In this document: positions 1-11,370 of the stretch, piece by piece
How positions within the stretch are numbered: position 1 is the first letter of the stretch
How the letters are laid out: each line of letters begins with the position of its first letter
Source: Heterobasidion occidentale
Taxonomy: Eukaryota; Basidiomycota; Agaricomycetes; Russulales; Bondarzewiaceae
NCBI GenBank assembly: GCA_039111635.1
Contig: JBCAQO010000013.1
Coordinates: forward strand, 124,001-188,000
Direction of reading: 5' to 3'
DNA: 64,000 nt
Notes under the pieces: model-generated
The model's input: the letters and a program-made list of their open reading frames with translations, nothing else
What the model was told of the DNA's origin: nothing
The model's database searches: none
Translations under genes and position numbers: made by a program

Positions 1-14
1 TCAACGATGCCTAC

Positions 15-84
15 TTTCGAAATCACCAGAGTCAGACACGACGACGGTGCCAGTTTGTTTGAGGTTGTCGAGCGAGGTGGTCAT
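15..84 (-). CDS. TAL1: Transaldolase, 5' exon only (runs off left edge)
   Basis: The first exon encodes about 23 residues beginning MTTSLDNLKQTGTVVVSDSG, followed by DFE, which matches the conserved N-terminus of fungal transaldolase. That enzyme transfers a dihydroxyacetone unit in the non-oxidative pentose phosphate pathway in the cytosol. The start ATG is at 84-82. The exon ends at 15, where a GTAGGC donor begins at 14, so the intron and the rest of the gene, including the catalytic Lys and Asp, lie outside the window. The next gene to the right is transcribed divergently, leaving a 1.36 kb shared upstream region. The family call rests on this short but characteristic block. Confidence 0.8.
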
Positions 85-1446
85 GTTGAATAGAGTCCTA
101 TGAGTTGGAGGTGGGGAGATGGTGGGTTGGGAGGAAGAAGATGAGCAAGGATTCGGAGAGGATGATGTCGTTGTGGCTGATCTGCTTATCGCATCCCGGT
201 CCGCTCCAGTCCGTCCCTCATGTGGAGATGCGCACAAAAGATAATCACCGATCAGCACAGTATCCAGGGAAATTACTACTTTCCGCCAGACTCTAGGACA
301 AAATGATCAAATCTGCCTGCACTTCTTATTCCTGCCTTCCTCGACTCTTGACGACGTCCACGATTCGGATATCTTTGAGGCCGAGTTCCCGCAAAATCTG
401 TACGCGTTTCCCAGATGCATGTTACCCATTGAAAGTGAATCATTAACCTTTTTTGAAGAAACCATATCTCACGACAAGACGATATGGTCGGGCCGTCAAT
501 AACCATGAGCACCTGCTTACTGTTTATTGAGCGTTGAAAGCATCGAAAGAGATGAGACTGGGAATTTCTGCATGACAAGCTGTTCTCGCCACTCGCTCAG
601 CAGACGAGACTGTGCGCCTTTGAAGTTTTCGATCGTCTTGCACTTCAGCAAAGAGGTCTACCAGATGCGGCATGTCTAAAACACAACACCTGTGACCATC
701 ATTCATTCTCTTGTTCTTCTGTTCACTGAACCACGTTTGCTTAGCTGATTCCCTGGGATTCGGGCCCAGTGGTGGAGAATCCTTCCTTGTACCTTCCCGG
801 GTACGTTGCGGACCAACACCTCTCCTACTTGAGTATCACACGAGGCACGGGAAATCTTGGACACCCATGAATTGTGGATGAACAGACCCTGCACATCCTG
901 TTATGGTAGGCTTTCTTTTGGGGCTGCGTGCATGAATCATTGAAGCTGATCCAAGGCTTGGGGTATGCGCTGCAGACGTGCAATGAAGTCACACTTGAAG
1001 ACGCATACATTCAGATGTCCCTGCGTGGATTCTTCTCTCTTCTCATCAAAGGCGTGTCGGACTGTCTTGGAGTTGCGGTGATTAACCATGCGCATCTTTG
1101 CCTTTCTTTTCATCTTCACTCTGCCAACGTCTTGGACACGTACGATGGCGTAGCGTCGTGAATTCGGAGGCACAGCTAGCAAGCGCGTCACATGCCCTGT
1201 CACACCTGAGCAGCGCTGTCAGTGGCCAGCTGTCAAAGGCATGCTCCAGCGACGCGGATGATGTAGTAGATGACGATCACATGCAGTCACATGGGGCGAC
1301 GCGTCGCGCGGGCGGGGACAGAGACCATAAGTAGCCCCTCTCTGTGTTCGCCTCCGTCGGTGCGTCATTATGCGCTCATCTACTTCCATCCTCCCTTATA
1401 TACCCGCCCGCAGTCCTCCCTTGAGACCGTCGTACATTTTTTCACT
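85..1446. other. Divergent intergenic region, no gene seen
   Basis: Only short unconvincing reading frames occur between the transaldolase start and the HAM1-domain gene start. It presumably holds both promoters. A TATA-like element near the right end is listed separately. Confidence 0.5.
1397..1402 (+). promoter_or_regulatory. TATA-like element upstream of HAM1-domain gene
   Basis: TATATA lies 45 nt upstream of the ATG at 1447, a plausible distance for a core promoter in a fungus with short 5' leaders. This is positional inference only. Confidence 0.35.
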
Positions 1447-4053
1447 ATGGACAAAACCACATCTATCGTCGCTGCATTCAATGCAGGAAAACAACCGTCG
1501 CAACATCAGATTAATGCTTGGATCGACGCACTTTTGAGCTCTGACCTCCTACAAGTCGGGCAGTCTTCTATTGGGGGAGAGCTCAGCGAGAGCGGCGTCA
1601 AACTCGCCAAGGATGCCCGAAAGATTCTTCAGGCGTATAAAGCCTATGGCTCGAGCAAGAATGGTGCATCCTTCAAATTCTTTTTTCACGTTGCGTACTA
1701 ATTCTGACTGTGGAACAGCCGATAATCACCTCCAGGAAGCTTTGTACCAACTCACCCAAGCAGACGTCTCCGCTTCCTCTCTCAATGTAGATGCCCCTAT
1801 GGACAGAGAAGAAGCGACTCGCGACTACCGCGCTGTTGCTTCCTCCCTTCGCACATCTCTGCAAGTCCTGTGGACCAACGCAACAACAGAAGGCGGCGGC
1901 GTATTCACCGATTTTGCCTCCTTTTTACGCCTCTCAGTCGCAGATGCTGCAGAAGCTGTCAGCAAAACCGCCGCTCATACTGCGGACAGCCTAAGGCAAA
2001 CCGAGGATGAAGTACAAAGTGGCGACCGCGACGCCGTAGGAAGAAAGAGGAAGTCGCATGATGATGACGCCGATGCTGACGTGAAAGTCAAGTTTGAGAA
2101 AGGCATGGACAGCGCAAAGGTCGCTGGCTCATCGATTATTGGCGCCGGCCAGGAAGCAAAGGCCAAGGCCGACGACATGGCTGCGAAATCCAGCCAGAGA
2201 CTCGCTGAGATGTGTACAAGGGTTCGTTGTGTACCCGATTTATTTATCCCTAATATGCTCAACCGCACTTAGATTTCTAAGCGTGCTCAAGAGGATGAGC
2301 AATATCGCAAATCGCTTGATACCATCTTCGACCTCGTGCAAAAATGGCTCACCTTGACTCAAGACGCTGCCGCCGGCGCGTCGCAAGAGACGTCGCTTGA
2401 TTCCTTTATTCATGACCCTACGCCGGACAAGCATCTCATCAATGCCTTACGTTCCATCCGCACCCTCGTCGAGAATATTGCGAGTGGCAAGAGTCTCGAA
2501 GATCTGTTTTCCGCCCTTCGCAAGTGCGTGCTCGACATTCGTCGGGACAAGGACCTCCAGTCACTAGTGAACGACTTCCTTGCCTTCGCCAAGAAGAGCT
2601 TTGCTACCGTCGGACTCGAGGATGCACGGGAACAAGAACACGAGGATCTGAAGAGGCGCTGGAAGGAGTTGATGGAGGGCGATACTGACTCTGCCAAGAG
2701 ATGGAAGGAGGACGTGGGCACGTTACGGGCGCAGGTGGAAGCCTTTGAGGATCGCGTGCACAAAGATATCGAACTCCAGAAGATCAGGAAGGCGCATGCC
2801 CAGTTCGGCGATGATCTGCAAGAGACGCTGTTCAAGGCATCCGCCACGGGACTGCAGTTGTCGCTGGATCATGCATCGTGGGTTTGGCAGGATGCCTTCA
2901 ACGTGTACCTTCCAAGACTTCTGAGTTTGGTGCAGAGTGTTCCCATCCCCAGGTATGTCGCACATCGCCCTGTGACCTTGACAGCCTCTCATCTCGTCTT
3001 CCGTAGAACCGAATACAAAGACCTACAAGTGGAATTCGTTTTGGAGGATCTGGACATCTCGTCATTCTCCATCCTGCCCGGTCACGTCTTTATCCGCAAT
3101 ATCACCGACATCGACATCACTGCGCCTGAGAACAGGGCTGCCACGACCGCTGTCGGCTCGCTCACACATGTCCATGTGAAAGCGCTCCAGCTCTCATTGC
3201 GCGAGGTGTCGTTTTACTACCAGGATAAGACGGTTTCCCTCGGGCCGTCAGAGTTTACGGGTCTGTGGAGGTGACGCTCCCTCCGCAGGGTATCGATGTC
3301 GACGTCAAGCTCCGTATGATCCCGAACACACCCGAGGGCCTAAAGATGCGCGAGCAGCGTGGCGGATACCACCGCATCGAGCGCGTCGACGTGCAGGTGT
3401 CGGAGGACGTTGCGTTTGCGATCAAACAGTCGAACCACCCCGTGCTCGTGTCTGTGTTCAAGCCGATCTTCAACGCGCGCCTCCGGGACACGCTCCAGAC
3501 GGTGCTGCGGGAGCAGATCCGCGCGACGCTAGAGTGGGCGGATGGCATGGCGTGGGACGTGGGTCGGCGCGCGGAGGTGTTCAGCGATACCGGCCTCGGG
3601 CCGGGCGCCTCGCTCGCCGCCGCGTTTTGGAGCGAGCTCGGGAGGATGAAGAGGGAGGAAGGAGGGCTGTTTAGCGGGTGGCGGGCGATGGGGACGGGTG
3701 TGGTGAAGGACATCGGGGACGGAGAGGATGGCGGGAGGGCGAAGTTCGCGATGGGCGCGGAGCCGCAGGTGATCAGCGGGGAGAAGAGAGGCCCGAAGGG
3801 AACGCTGTCGAAGCCGCTCGGTGAGACCGCCAAGGAGAGCGTGGGCGAGGCGACCGGGCTGGATGTGGGTCTTGACGCGGATGCAGACATCGATATGGAG
3901 GGTGCGGCGAGCCACGTCGCGGGAGGCGTGAAGGAGGGCGTGCAAAAGGGCGCGCAGACAGCGAAGTCGTTCAAGAGTTTGATTGAACATAAGAGGGAGC
4001 AGGAGGAAAGCAGACCTGGGTGGTCGAGTCCTGCTTTCGACGTTGGGCGTTGA
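1447..4053 (+). CDS. HAM1-domain (BPI-like fold) protein, probable frame break
   Basis: The protein of about 850 residues has the layout of fungal HAM1 N- and C-terminal domain proteins, related to bactericidal/permeability-increasing alpha/beta folds. Supported exons are 1447-1663, 1719-2221, 2273-2952 and 3007 onward, with in-phase introns of 51-55 nt and a TACTAAT-like branch site in the first. The N-terminal half is helical. The C-terminal half (from about residue 480) carries the lipid-binding-like region, including the conserved segment TLPPQGIDVD. The reading frame breaks at 3261-3268: the upstream frame runs into a stop within 20 nt, while the conserved continuation is one base out of phase and open to 4053. 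Either a base is missing in the sequence or the allele is broken. The cellular role of this family is poorly known, with membrane or lipid transfer suspected. Confidence 0.75.
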
Positions 4054-4428
4054 GGGGCATTTTGCTTATGAACAATGTTACTGGGTTTTCAATTTCTCTG
4101 TAGTGTATTCGTTGCGTTTGGAGTGTTGTACAATATATATCGTTGACGAATGGAGAATTGATCTCTGTGGGCGTTCGCAGCACAAAAAAGCGTCTTACTA
4201 TAGTCAGATCGATGCCGATCGGCACCTCTGTTCATTCATTCAACGCCAATCTATCTTACTATGCATGTTGGCTCATATAACATTCAACAGTGATCTCTGC
4301 GATTGGAATTTGACTTCATAATTGACTTCTTACAATACAACGGCTTCATGATGGATCGGATACCGCTCTCTGTTCCGAGCTAACGATTGCTATCGTGATG
4401 AATACGGGCATCTGGTCAGACTGCCGCA
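4054..4428. other. Convergent 3' region, nothing recognised
   Basis: AT-rich tail-to-tail spacer between the HAM1-domain gene and the peroxiredoxin gene. It presumably holds both polyadenylation regions. Confidence 0.5.
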
Positions 4429-5305
4429 TCACAGCGAAGCTTTGGTGTTGTAGCTCTTGACGAATTCCAGGGCGGCAGGTGGGCTATTTGAAGGAAGGGT
4501 CAGGATCCGGACAAGGGCGCGCATAGGCAGAACAATAGAACGAAAGAAGGTAGGTATGCACCTCTCGGTGGGCGTGACGGGGTTGCGCTTGTCGACAAGC
4601 TTGCCGCCCTTCTCGAAAATGAAGTGGCTGCGCTTCGTCTTGCCGTTCTCTTTGGCTCCAAGGGCAGCGATGAGGAGGCGGTCGGGGTCGGAGATGAGGG
4701 GGTAGGGGAGCTCTTTCTGTAGAGGAAACGTAGGTGAGTAAAAAATAATTTGGGAGAAAAAAAGCGAGAAGGGGGAAGGAAGGGGAGGAGGCACGTGCCT
4801 TGGTTTGCCATTTGGTCTGCGCGCTGGGGAATCTGCGCTCAGGCAGTAGACGTCAAAGTTGTGCTCGGTGAAGTCGGGGTAGACGTCCCGGAACCCGCAC
4901 GCCTGCGTCGTGCATCCCGCTAGCGCCGCGATCGATAAGAGACTCGGACAGCGCGGGGGATCGAACGCGCGACTCACCGGTATCGGCTTTGGGCACCAGG
5001 AACATCACAACGCCCTTCTCGGCGGCGAGACTCGCGACGTCAATGTCCTCGCCCTTCTCGTTCTGCAGCGTCAGCGACGGGAGGCTGTCGCCCAGATCTA
5101 TCTTCGCGAGCTCCGTCACGTCCTCCTCTGCTGGGACGATCTTCGGTGCAGGATCGGCAGCTGGCGTCTATGAATGTAAGGTTGATGATATTAGATCTGA
5201 TGTCACGGTGACGAGTTGGCGTATAAATAATCTAAGAACGCACTCTGATACGGCTGCGGTGCCGTTTCCAGCGAGTCGCGCTGAGCGTCTTGGTGCGTCG
5301 GGCAT
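4429..5305 (-). CDS. DOT5: DOT5/BCP-type thioredoxin peroxidase
   Basis: Five exons: 5305-5252, 5167-4978, 4919-4795 (or 4799), 4716-4562 and 4483-4429. The product of about 190 residues is a one-domain atypical peroxiredoxin reducing hydroperoxides with thioredoxin. The peroxidatic cysteine lies in the segment AGCTTQACGFRD, with the second cysteine five residues on. The N-terminus PRRSARLAG is basic, as expected for the nuclear DOT5 class. Oddity: after SADSP the conserved continuation SAQTKWQTK is one base out of frame, as if one C were missing from the CCCC run at 4826-4829, and it would use a GC-AG donor at 4798. The intact reading instead gives ARRPNGKPRH and a normal GT donor at 4794. 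Either model joins exon 4 in phase. Confidence 0.85.
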
Positions 5306-5915
5306 GTTTGTCACGAAAAAGCGGTTTGGAGGGGAGAAGAGGGTGGTGGTAGTGGTAGTAGTAAGAGCGCTGGTAGGGTTATCAAGCAAGTTCGGTCGTG
5401 GGCGTGCAAGCTGTAGTAATCGACCGGGTACTGAAGGGATTATAATGGGCCGAATCCCGTTGGAGGGTGTCCACGGCCAGCTGCGTTTGGGCTTCAGAAG
5501 CCCAGCCTTGGATCGCACAATCGCACACTGGCGTGAGGCTATCACTGACGGGAACATATGATGTGTGCTGAGTGAGCAGTGCGACAAAGTCCTGACTTTC
5601 CCATAGTGTAGGCTTTGTATGCCGTTGTCCAGGTCGCAATCGCTGCACACATCTCACGGATACGCAAAAATAGAAAAGGGGCAGGTTAGATCTGGACGAG
5701 CGTCTCAGACCAGCTCAGACCGATCAGCAAAAGTGAACCTGGTGGGTATCAGCGGACGAGTCCATAGATCCGATCAGTGAGTGTGCTAGTAAAGCTACTC
5801 ACAGTCTTGTAGGCCAGACTTTCGGAGTTCGAAAAACATCAGATCCAGGGTAAAGGATGCTTGATAGGACTACTAGGTGTCTGAAAGTAGCAACAGTTAC
5901 CACATGTAGTCCCAT
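5306..5915. other. Divergent promoter region, nothing specific seen
   Basis: Head-to-head spacer between the peroxiredoxin and LRR genes, with no supported reading frame. Confidence 0.45.
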
Positions 5916-8900
5916 ATGGCCGCCACAACGTTCTCCATGTCGTCCCCAACATCCTCCTATGCCCCTTCCTCGTCGGCTGTGACGATTCCGACCCCGGGAA
6001 GGTCTATCCTGAAGCGCCCGCCACCACCGAACCAGTCCTTCTTTTCCCGCATCTCAAAGTTCCTCCCCAATCAAAATCAGCCGCAGGCCAGCACCGGCGA
6101 CGAGAGCAGGGCATTGCGAGGGCGCACTTCATCCTCCCCGAGCTCGTCACCATCTACCCGATCTCCTCCGTTAACCCTCCGTCGACGCCTCTACTGAAGG
6201 AGGAGAAACGGTCGATAGAGCAGCGGGAGGCTGAGCGGCGATGGCGGGTCGTGCGAGGGAGCCCGTCTGGGTCTGGGGGCGAGGCGGACGAATGGTGGAG
6301 CCTGGATAAAGTCGAGTCATTCTACAGGGAGTGCTCGGCGAGTCGAGAGGACACCCCCAGCCCTGAGATTTCAGCTGCATTTATGGTGCGTCATACATCA
6401 TGCATCATTCGAATTGTGATTTCCGTCAATACGTTACGAGGTATGCTCGCCCAGAGTAGAGATATCTGATTAGCCTCATGGCCGCGGACGACCCCAATTT
6501 TACATGCGGCGCCGTGTATAGCCTGGAGATCCGCGCTTTCATGTTAAGCGCATCTTGCTTGATGAATATGTTATGTTTGCTGCCATTACTTGCTCATTCT
6601 CGTAAATTTACTCGCGCAGCCAGTCGTAAATCTCACGGACGGCTGTACATTCTTTCATCTCTGGCAATAGACTTCCTCCTCCACTCCTGTTCATCTTTCG
6701 ACGACTTCTGAATCTCGTTTCAGAATGCTGCTGGCACAAATCCCCGCGCGGTAGACTTCTCTGGCGTGCAGCTCACTCCGACATCCGCTGCGACTCTCTC
6801 AGACGTATTCAACATCGAATGGGGCCTTCGCACGTTGACTTTTCGCGAGTGCGACCTCGACGATCGGGTGCGTATCCATTTGCCCATATTAGCTCACAGT
6901 AAGCCTGACCTGGGATCAGACGTTGAAACCTATCCTGCATGCCCTCCTTATCCCCGGCACCCTTACCTTCCTCTCTGTTGCATCAAACAGACGACTGAAG
7001 GCTCCCGCATTTCGTCTCATAGGTGCATTTGTCTCCAAGGTGAGTCTTCCGTGCCTAGCGAACCCTCCAGGTCGTCATATGCGATGATAGGCAAAAAGCC
7101 TACAATTCCTGGATCTATCACAAAACTCTCTGGATAAAAAATCCGTCGAGAGTATCGTTGCAGCTCTGCCACAAGCACCAGAGCAGGGTATATCTTCTAT
7201 CAAATTAGACGACTGCTCCTTGCGGCCAAACACCCTAGAAACTCTGGGTAAGTGGAGTTATGCTTTTCTGACAGCATGGCCGTAAACATCAGGACAGCAC
7301 AAGCCGTTCGCACATCCTCCTTGCGGAATATATCCCTGCGACATAACCGCATCAACGCGACGGGCGCAGTTGCGATTGCGCTCATGATCAGGGACTACCC
7401 GGATACCGTTACTGGCTCGACACCCACATCTTCCGCTCCATCGACTCCGCCCATGTCTCCGCCACCCACGCATGCGGCCCTTCCTCACACATCCCCTGTC
7501 AATATTGCCGCCGCCGCCGCCTCTATTGTACGCTCGGGTCCGCTCCCACCCCCACCAAAACATCCCAGCGCCAATCCGCAAACAACCTACACTCCATACA
7601 TTCCTCGCTCGAAACGCGCGGTCGCAGCAACCAATCTACTGTCACCAAGCGGACAGCACGTACCCATCATCACGTCGTCCGCACAGGGCGGTGTGACAAC
7701 GCGGCATCCGGCGCCTAGAAATGCTCCTCTCAACGGCTCCGGTAATAGTGGCTATCACGATCATGGCCCGAGCGCAGCGCTGTTGGACAAAGTACGAGCA
7801 CTGGACGCTCTGCCGCGGATCGGCGCGCTGAGGACCCTTGATCTCAGGGGGAACGACATTCGCGTGGGTGTCGACGACGCTCTTAACCTGTGCCAGTTAT
7901 TAATTTCTGAGCGTTTCAGGGTGGTATCACGTACATTGCCCAAGTACTGAAACGTAACCGGACGCTGAAGGTCCTGAACTTGAGCGAGAACAAGCTGGAC
8001 ATGCAGGGACTCGTCGCGATCGCTGAGGCTTTGGTACTGAGCGCTTTCTTGCTCCGTTTATTCTTCCACCTAATTAATCTGACAGAAATACAACTCAAGC
8101 CTAGAGACGTTAGACCTGAGCAAAAACCCTTGCTGTGGTCCCGGCCTGGATGGGGTGCGTGCCCATGTGCTACTCTTAACAATTCTCTTAAGCGCGCGCC
8201 TTTTGTAGGTCCAATCTCTACGGACGGCGTTCACGTTAAACACCGCGCTGAAGCGCCTCTTCCTATCGTCGACGTCGATGACTTCCGCCGGGGCATCGCG
8301 CTGGCAGAATTCTGCCTGAATCGAATTCGCTGCTACACCTTGATCTCACAATGAACAACCTCGACCTCGCGGGTGTCATGGCCCTAAGCGAGGGGCTGAA
8401 GGGCAATCACGTCATGCGTTGTCTAGATCTCAATATACCCCCAGACGATGAACAAATGGCTCGGTAGGATCATTAAGATTTTTCGTCTACTTGTATCTGA
8501 CCAGGTCCTCCTCCCAGAATGTGTCGCAATATCCTCAATACGTGTATTCGGAACACAGAAGAAGCCGAGCGTAATTCGCCGACGCCGCCCGCAAGCGGTT
8601 CCAGTGGGCGAGGGCAAGGCAAGGTGTCTGGGGGATGATCGAAGAAAGCAAGCTGGCCAAGATGATCCGCCAGGATGACGAGAAGAAGGTCGAGTCCCAA
8701 CATCCTCATCAACACGACGTCCCTTTGCTCACCGAATTAGCGGAACAGAGTGGGAGCGAGATGGTCATGCAAGCGCGCGCGTGTAAGGAGCAGCTCGAGG
8801 AGCTTGTCGCTCGTGCAGAGCTTTCCTCGCCGCGCGAACCACTGGGCCAAGTTGATCTGGAGCTCATTTCCAAGGCGAAAGCCCTCTTGTCGTCCTTTCA

Positions 8901-9860
8901 GAGACGATCCGAACGGTATCTGAACCAGCACGCCTAGAGGAGCTGCTCAGCCTCAATGACTCCTGACATCTCTGGTTGCACGCGCTAGCCCACGTCCGAA
9001 GGTCACGTTGACAGGATTGGGCATTGACCTTCATGACGTAAAGGGAAAGGCTAGCCCAGATACAATCCCTAATGGCGGGGGGAGCGATTTGAATGGGTCA
9101 GCCAATGGGCATGTAGTAATTGCGGATCAGAGAGACGATGAGCATGAGACCGAGGCGGAAGAAGACGTCCCAGCCACCCCCAAGGTGGATAAAGGCAAAG
9201 GCAGAGCGATCCCGGAACCAGAAGAGCCGGAAAAAGTTCTCAGTCCTAATTTTGTCCTTGAATCGGATGATGAGGACGGCCATATCCCCGAGATCGTAGA
9301 GGACGAGCGTTCGCCTACGAACATGTGCGCTAATCTTTTTCTCACCTTGGTGTTATTCTGATCACACATACCACCAGGTCACGAAATTGGGTCGCCGAGG
9401 AGGGAGAAGTGTTCCGTAGAGGGAACAAGCTCCTGGGACCAGAGGAGATGGAGGGGGAGTATGCCGGAGAAGAACTACGGATCGAGGTGCGCTTTCCTGT
9501 ATGTAATGTTTTAAGCGCTCAGCTGATACAATCGTTATGACAGCTTCTCGAAGCCATGGTGGATCGTCCCCCGCCGCGAGCAATTCTCGATGACTTTGGC
9601 ATGGAGATTGCCCCAAGTGAGCTTCCTACCTCACCCAAGGTCGAAGATCGAAGCCCCTCCCTCGGCCTTACATTTCGCGTCGATCTTCTTCTGCCTCCGT
9701 CACCGTGCAGACGGGAGGTGTCATTTCCCCAGGCTCGACAGGTGAAAGTGCTGCACAGAGCCCGAGCACTCTGCTCAGCCCCATTACACCCCTCTCCCCG
9801 GGTTCCCGGTCATATATGCCAAGAAGAAAGACGTCGAATGCCTCGCTGGAGATGCACTGA
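5916..9860 (+). CDS. PPP1R37-like leucine-rich-repeat protein with several frame breaks
   Basis: A large LRR protein resembling animal PPP1R37, a protein phosphatase 1 regulator. The N-terminal tail is Pro/Ser-rich and includes SILKRPPPP. At least eight ribonuclease-inhibitor-type repeats follow, for example LRTLDLRGNDIR, LKVLNLSENKLD, LETLDLSKNP and LLHLDLTMNNLD. The C-terminus is Ser-rich, ending SNASLEMH at 9860. Well supported introns are 6386-6723 (unusually long), 6868-6919, 7040-7090, 7248-7297, 7864-7919, 8034-8085, 8155-8208, 9325-9377 and 9487-9543. Conserved coding continues across frame changes near 6170, 8290, 8312, 8632, 8901, 8963 and 9662, nearly all looking like one missing base. 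Intact splice sites and conserved LRRs argue for a real gene with consensus errors, but a decaying allele cannot be excluded. PP1 binding is family inference. Confidence 0.75.
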
Positions 9861-10552
9861 GACATGCCGGACCGTGCGCCGCACCCCTTTCACTGTGCGG
9901 TCTTTGTATGTTACGCTTACTGAATCCTAGTAGCTGGATGACGCATTCTCGTCCATATCGTACAGAACCCGAACTGCGCATTTCACCTGTCTATCCTTTT
10001 TTGTGGTTTGGGCTAGCGCGTTAAAGAACCTTATCTGTGGATTTTCAGTCTTGCATAACCCATGCCCGATGTCACTTTCTTTCGCTCACTTCACATTGAC
10101 ATTATATCCTCATATTAGTCTTCATTGGAGCCCTGCGGCAGACCCTCACGTTTATCATACCTTCCCCTCCATCTCCCATTTTCCAACCGCGCTACATATA
10201 CATTCTCGTATGCTTTATGTGCAATAATGTCAGATTCTGGCTTCAATTTCTTTGCCTCTACAATGGGGCTGGCGGTCAGCGTGCGCGTGTGTAATCCTAC
10301 GAGCCGCGAGGTCATATATCATATGTAGATTACAATCCCGCATAGAAAGAATCTGCGATAACTAGTAAAGGACATAGATACATAATGCTACAGAAACAAG
10401 GCGGACTATTACCGGGTGAAACCCATAGAATGGGCATAATGAGAAATGCGTCTATGGATCAATTAATGTTCATATCGAGGAACTTGGCCAACCTGGAGCA
10501 GAATAGAAATCACTCGCCACACACATCAGCTGGGCCCGCCCAGACTATCCCC
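9861..10552. other. Convergent spacer, nothing recognised
   Basis: Tail-to-tail spacer between the LRR and GST genes. No convincing reading frame or repeat was seen. Confidence 0.45.
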
Positions 10553-11370
10553 TCACATTGCATCCATGTAATTCCTACACCTTTCCCACAGGCGCGCCCA
10601 TCTCCCGCCGCCCCACTGTCTCATCCTAGCCCACCCATCATGCGGCGCTACGCGCTCGACCCAGATCAACACCGAACAGATGGCAAAATCCGCGTACGAG
10701 AGCTCACGGCCCATAGCGACGACGCCGTCCCCATCGGGCGCCCCGTTCTTGTCCAAGATAACAGCGAGAAAATCGAATTTCTCCTTCACTGCAAGCCAAG
10801 CCTGTTCGCGCTGTGGACCCGGCGTCAAATGTCCCGGCATTGGCGGCTGCGAGCCAGCATGAAAATGGGCCTGGCTGCGCTCAGGGAGGCGAAGATGGCT
10901 GAGGGGGACCATGATCGGCAGAAGTGGTTTGAGAACGATGTCGTTGAGGAAGTGGACGAAGGCGATCTGGAGCGCGCGCGAGCCGTCGGGGAAGACTAGG
11001 CGAGCGGGGTAGGTGGCCTCGAGATACTCGGCGATGGTGTTGGCATGCGAGAGGACGATCGGCTGGTATCCCGGTGACCGTGAGGGGTCTACAATCACAG
11101 GCAAAGAGTATATTGGGCGGCCATCCCGGTGCTGTCCTGTCGGCGGGGCATTGATGGAGCGGAGGGTACGTTCAACGTCGTGGAATTCGATCCAAACAGT
11201 GCGGTATGGAAGACGTTTATAGTTTAAGATGAATCTGCGACGGGGACCATTAGCTGCGGTATAGATAATGAAATGAGGTAGGTGATTTGCCTAATGCGCC
11301 ATATATTCGGGGCCCATGGCTCTGGCATCGCAGAGGGGACATCGTAGAGTGTGATGCTTGGGGGAGCCAT
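10553..11370 (-). CDS. Fungal etherase-like glutathione S-transferase (GST 1)
   Basis: Two exons, 11370-11291 and 11234-10553, encode about 253 residues. The N-terminal thioredoxin-fold domain has ITLYDVPS, the APNIWRIR segment (equivalent to the family's SPNTWK), NYKRLPYRTVW and the cis-Pro turn YSLPVIVD. SHANTIAEYLEATYP forms the glutathione-side helix, and the C-terminal helical domain includes SYADFAI and ends WGGGRWARLWE. The family conjugates glutathione to aromatic or lignin-derived compounds. Notably, the intron at 11290-11235 begins with GC (AG|GCAAAT) and ends CGCAG. This joins the two halves in phase at the expected family position, and no GT donor is available nearby. A related gene lies at 27.1 kb on the same strand. 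Confidence 0.88.
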
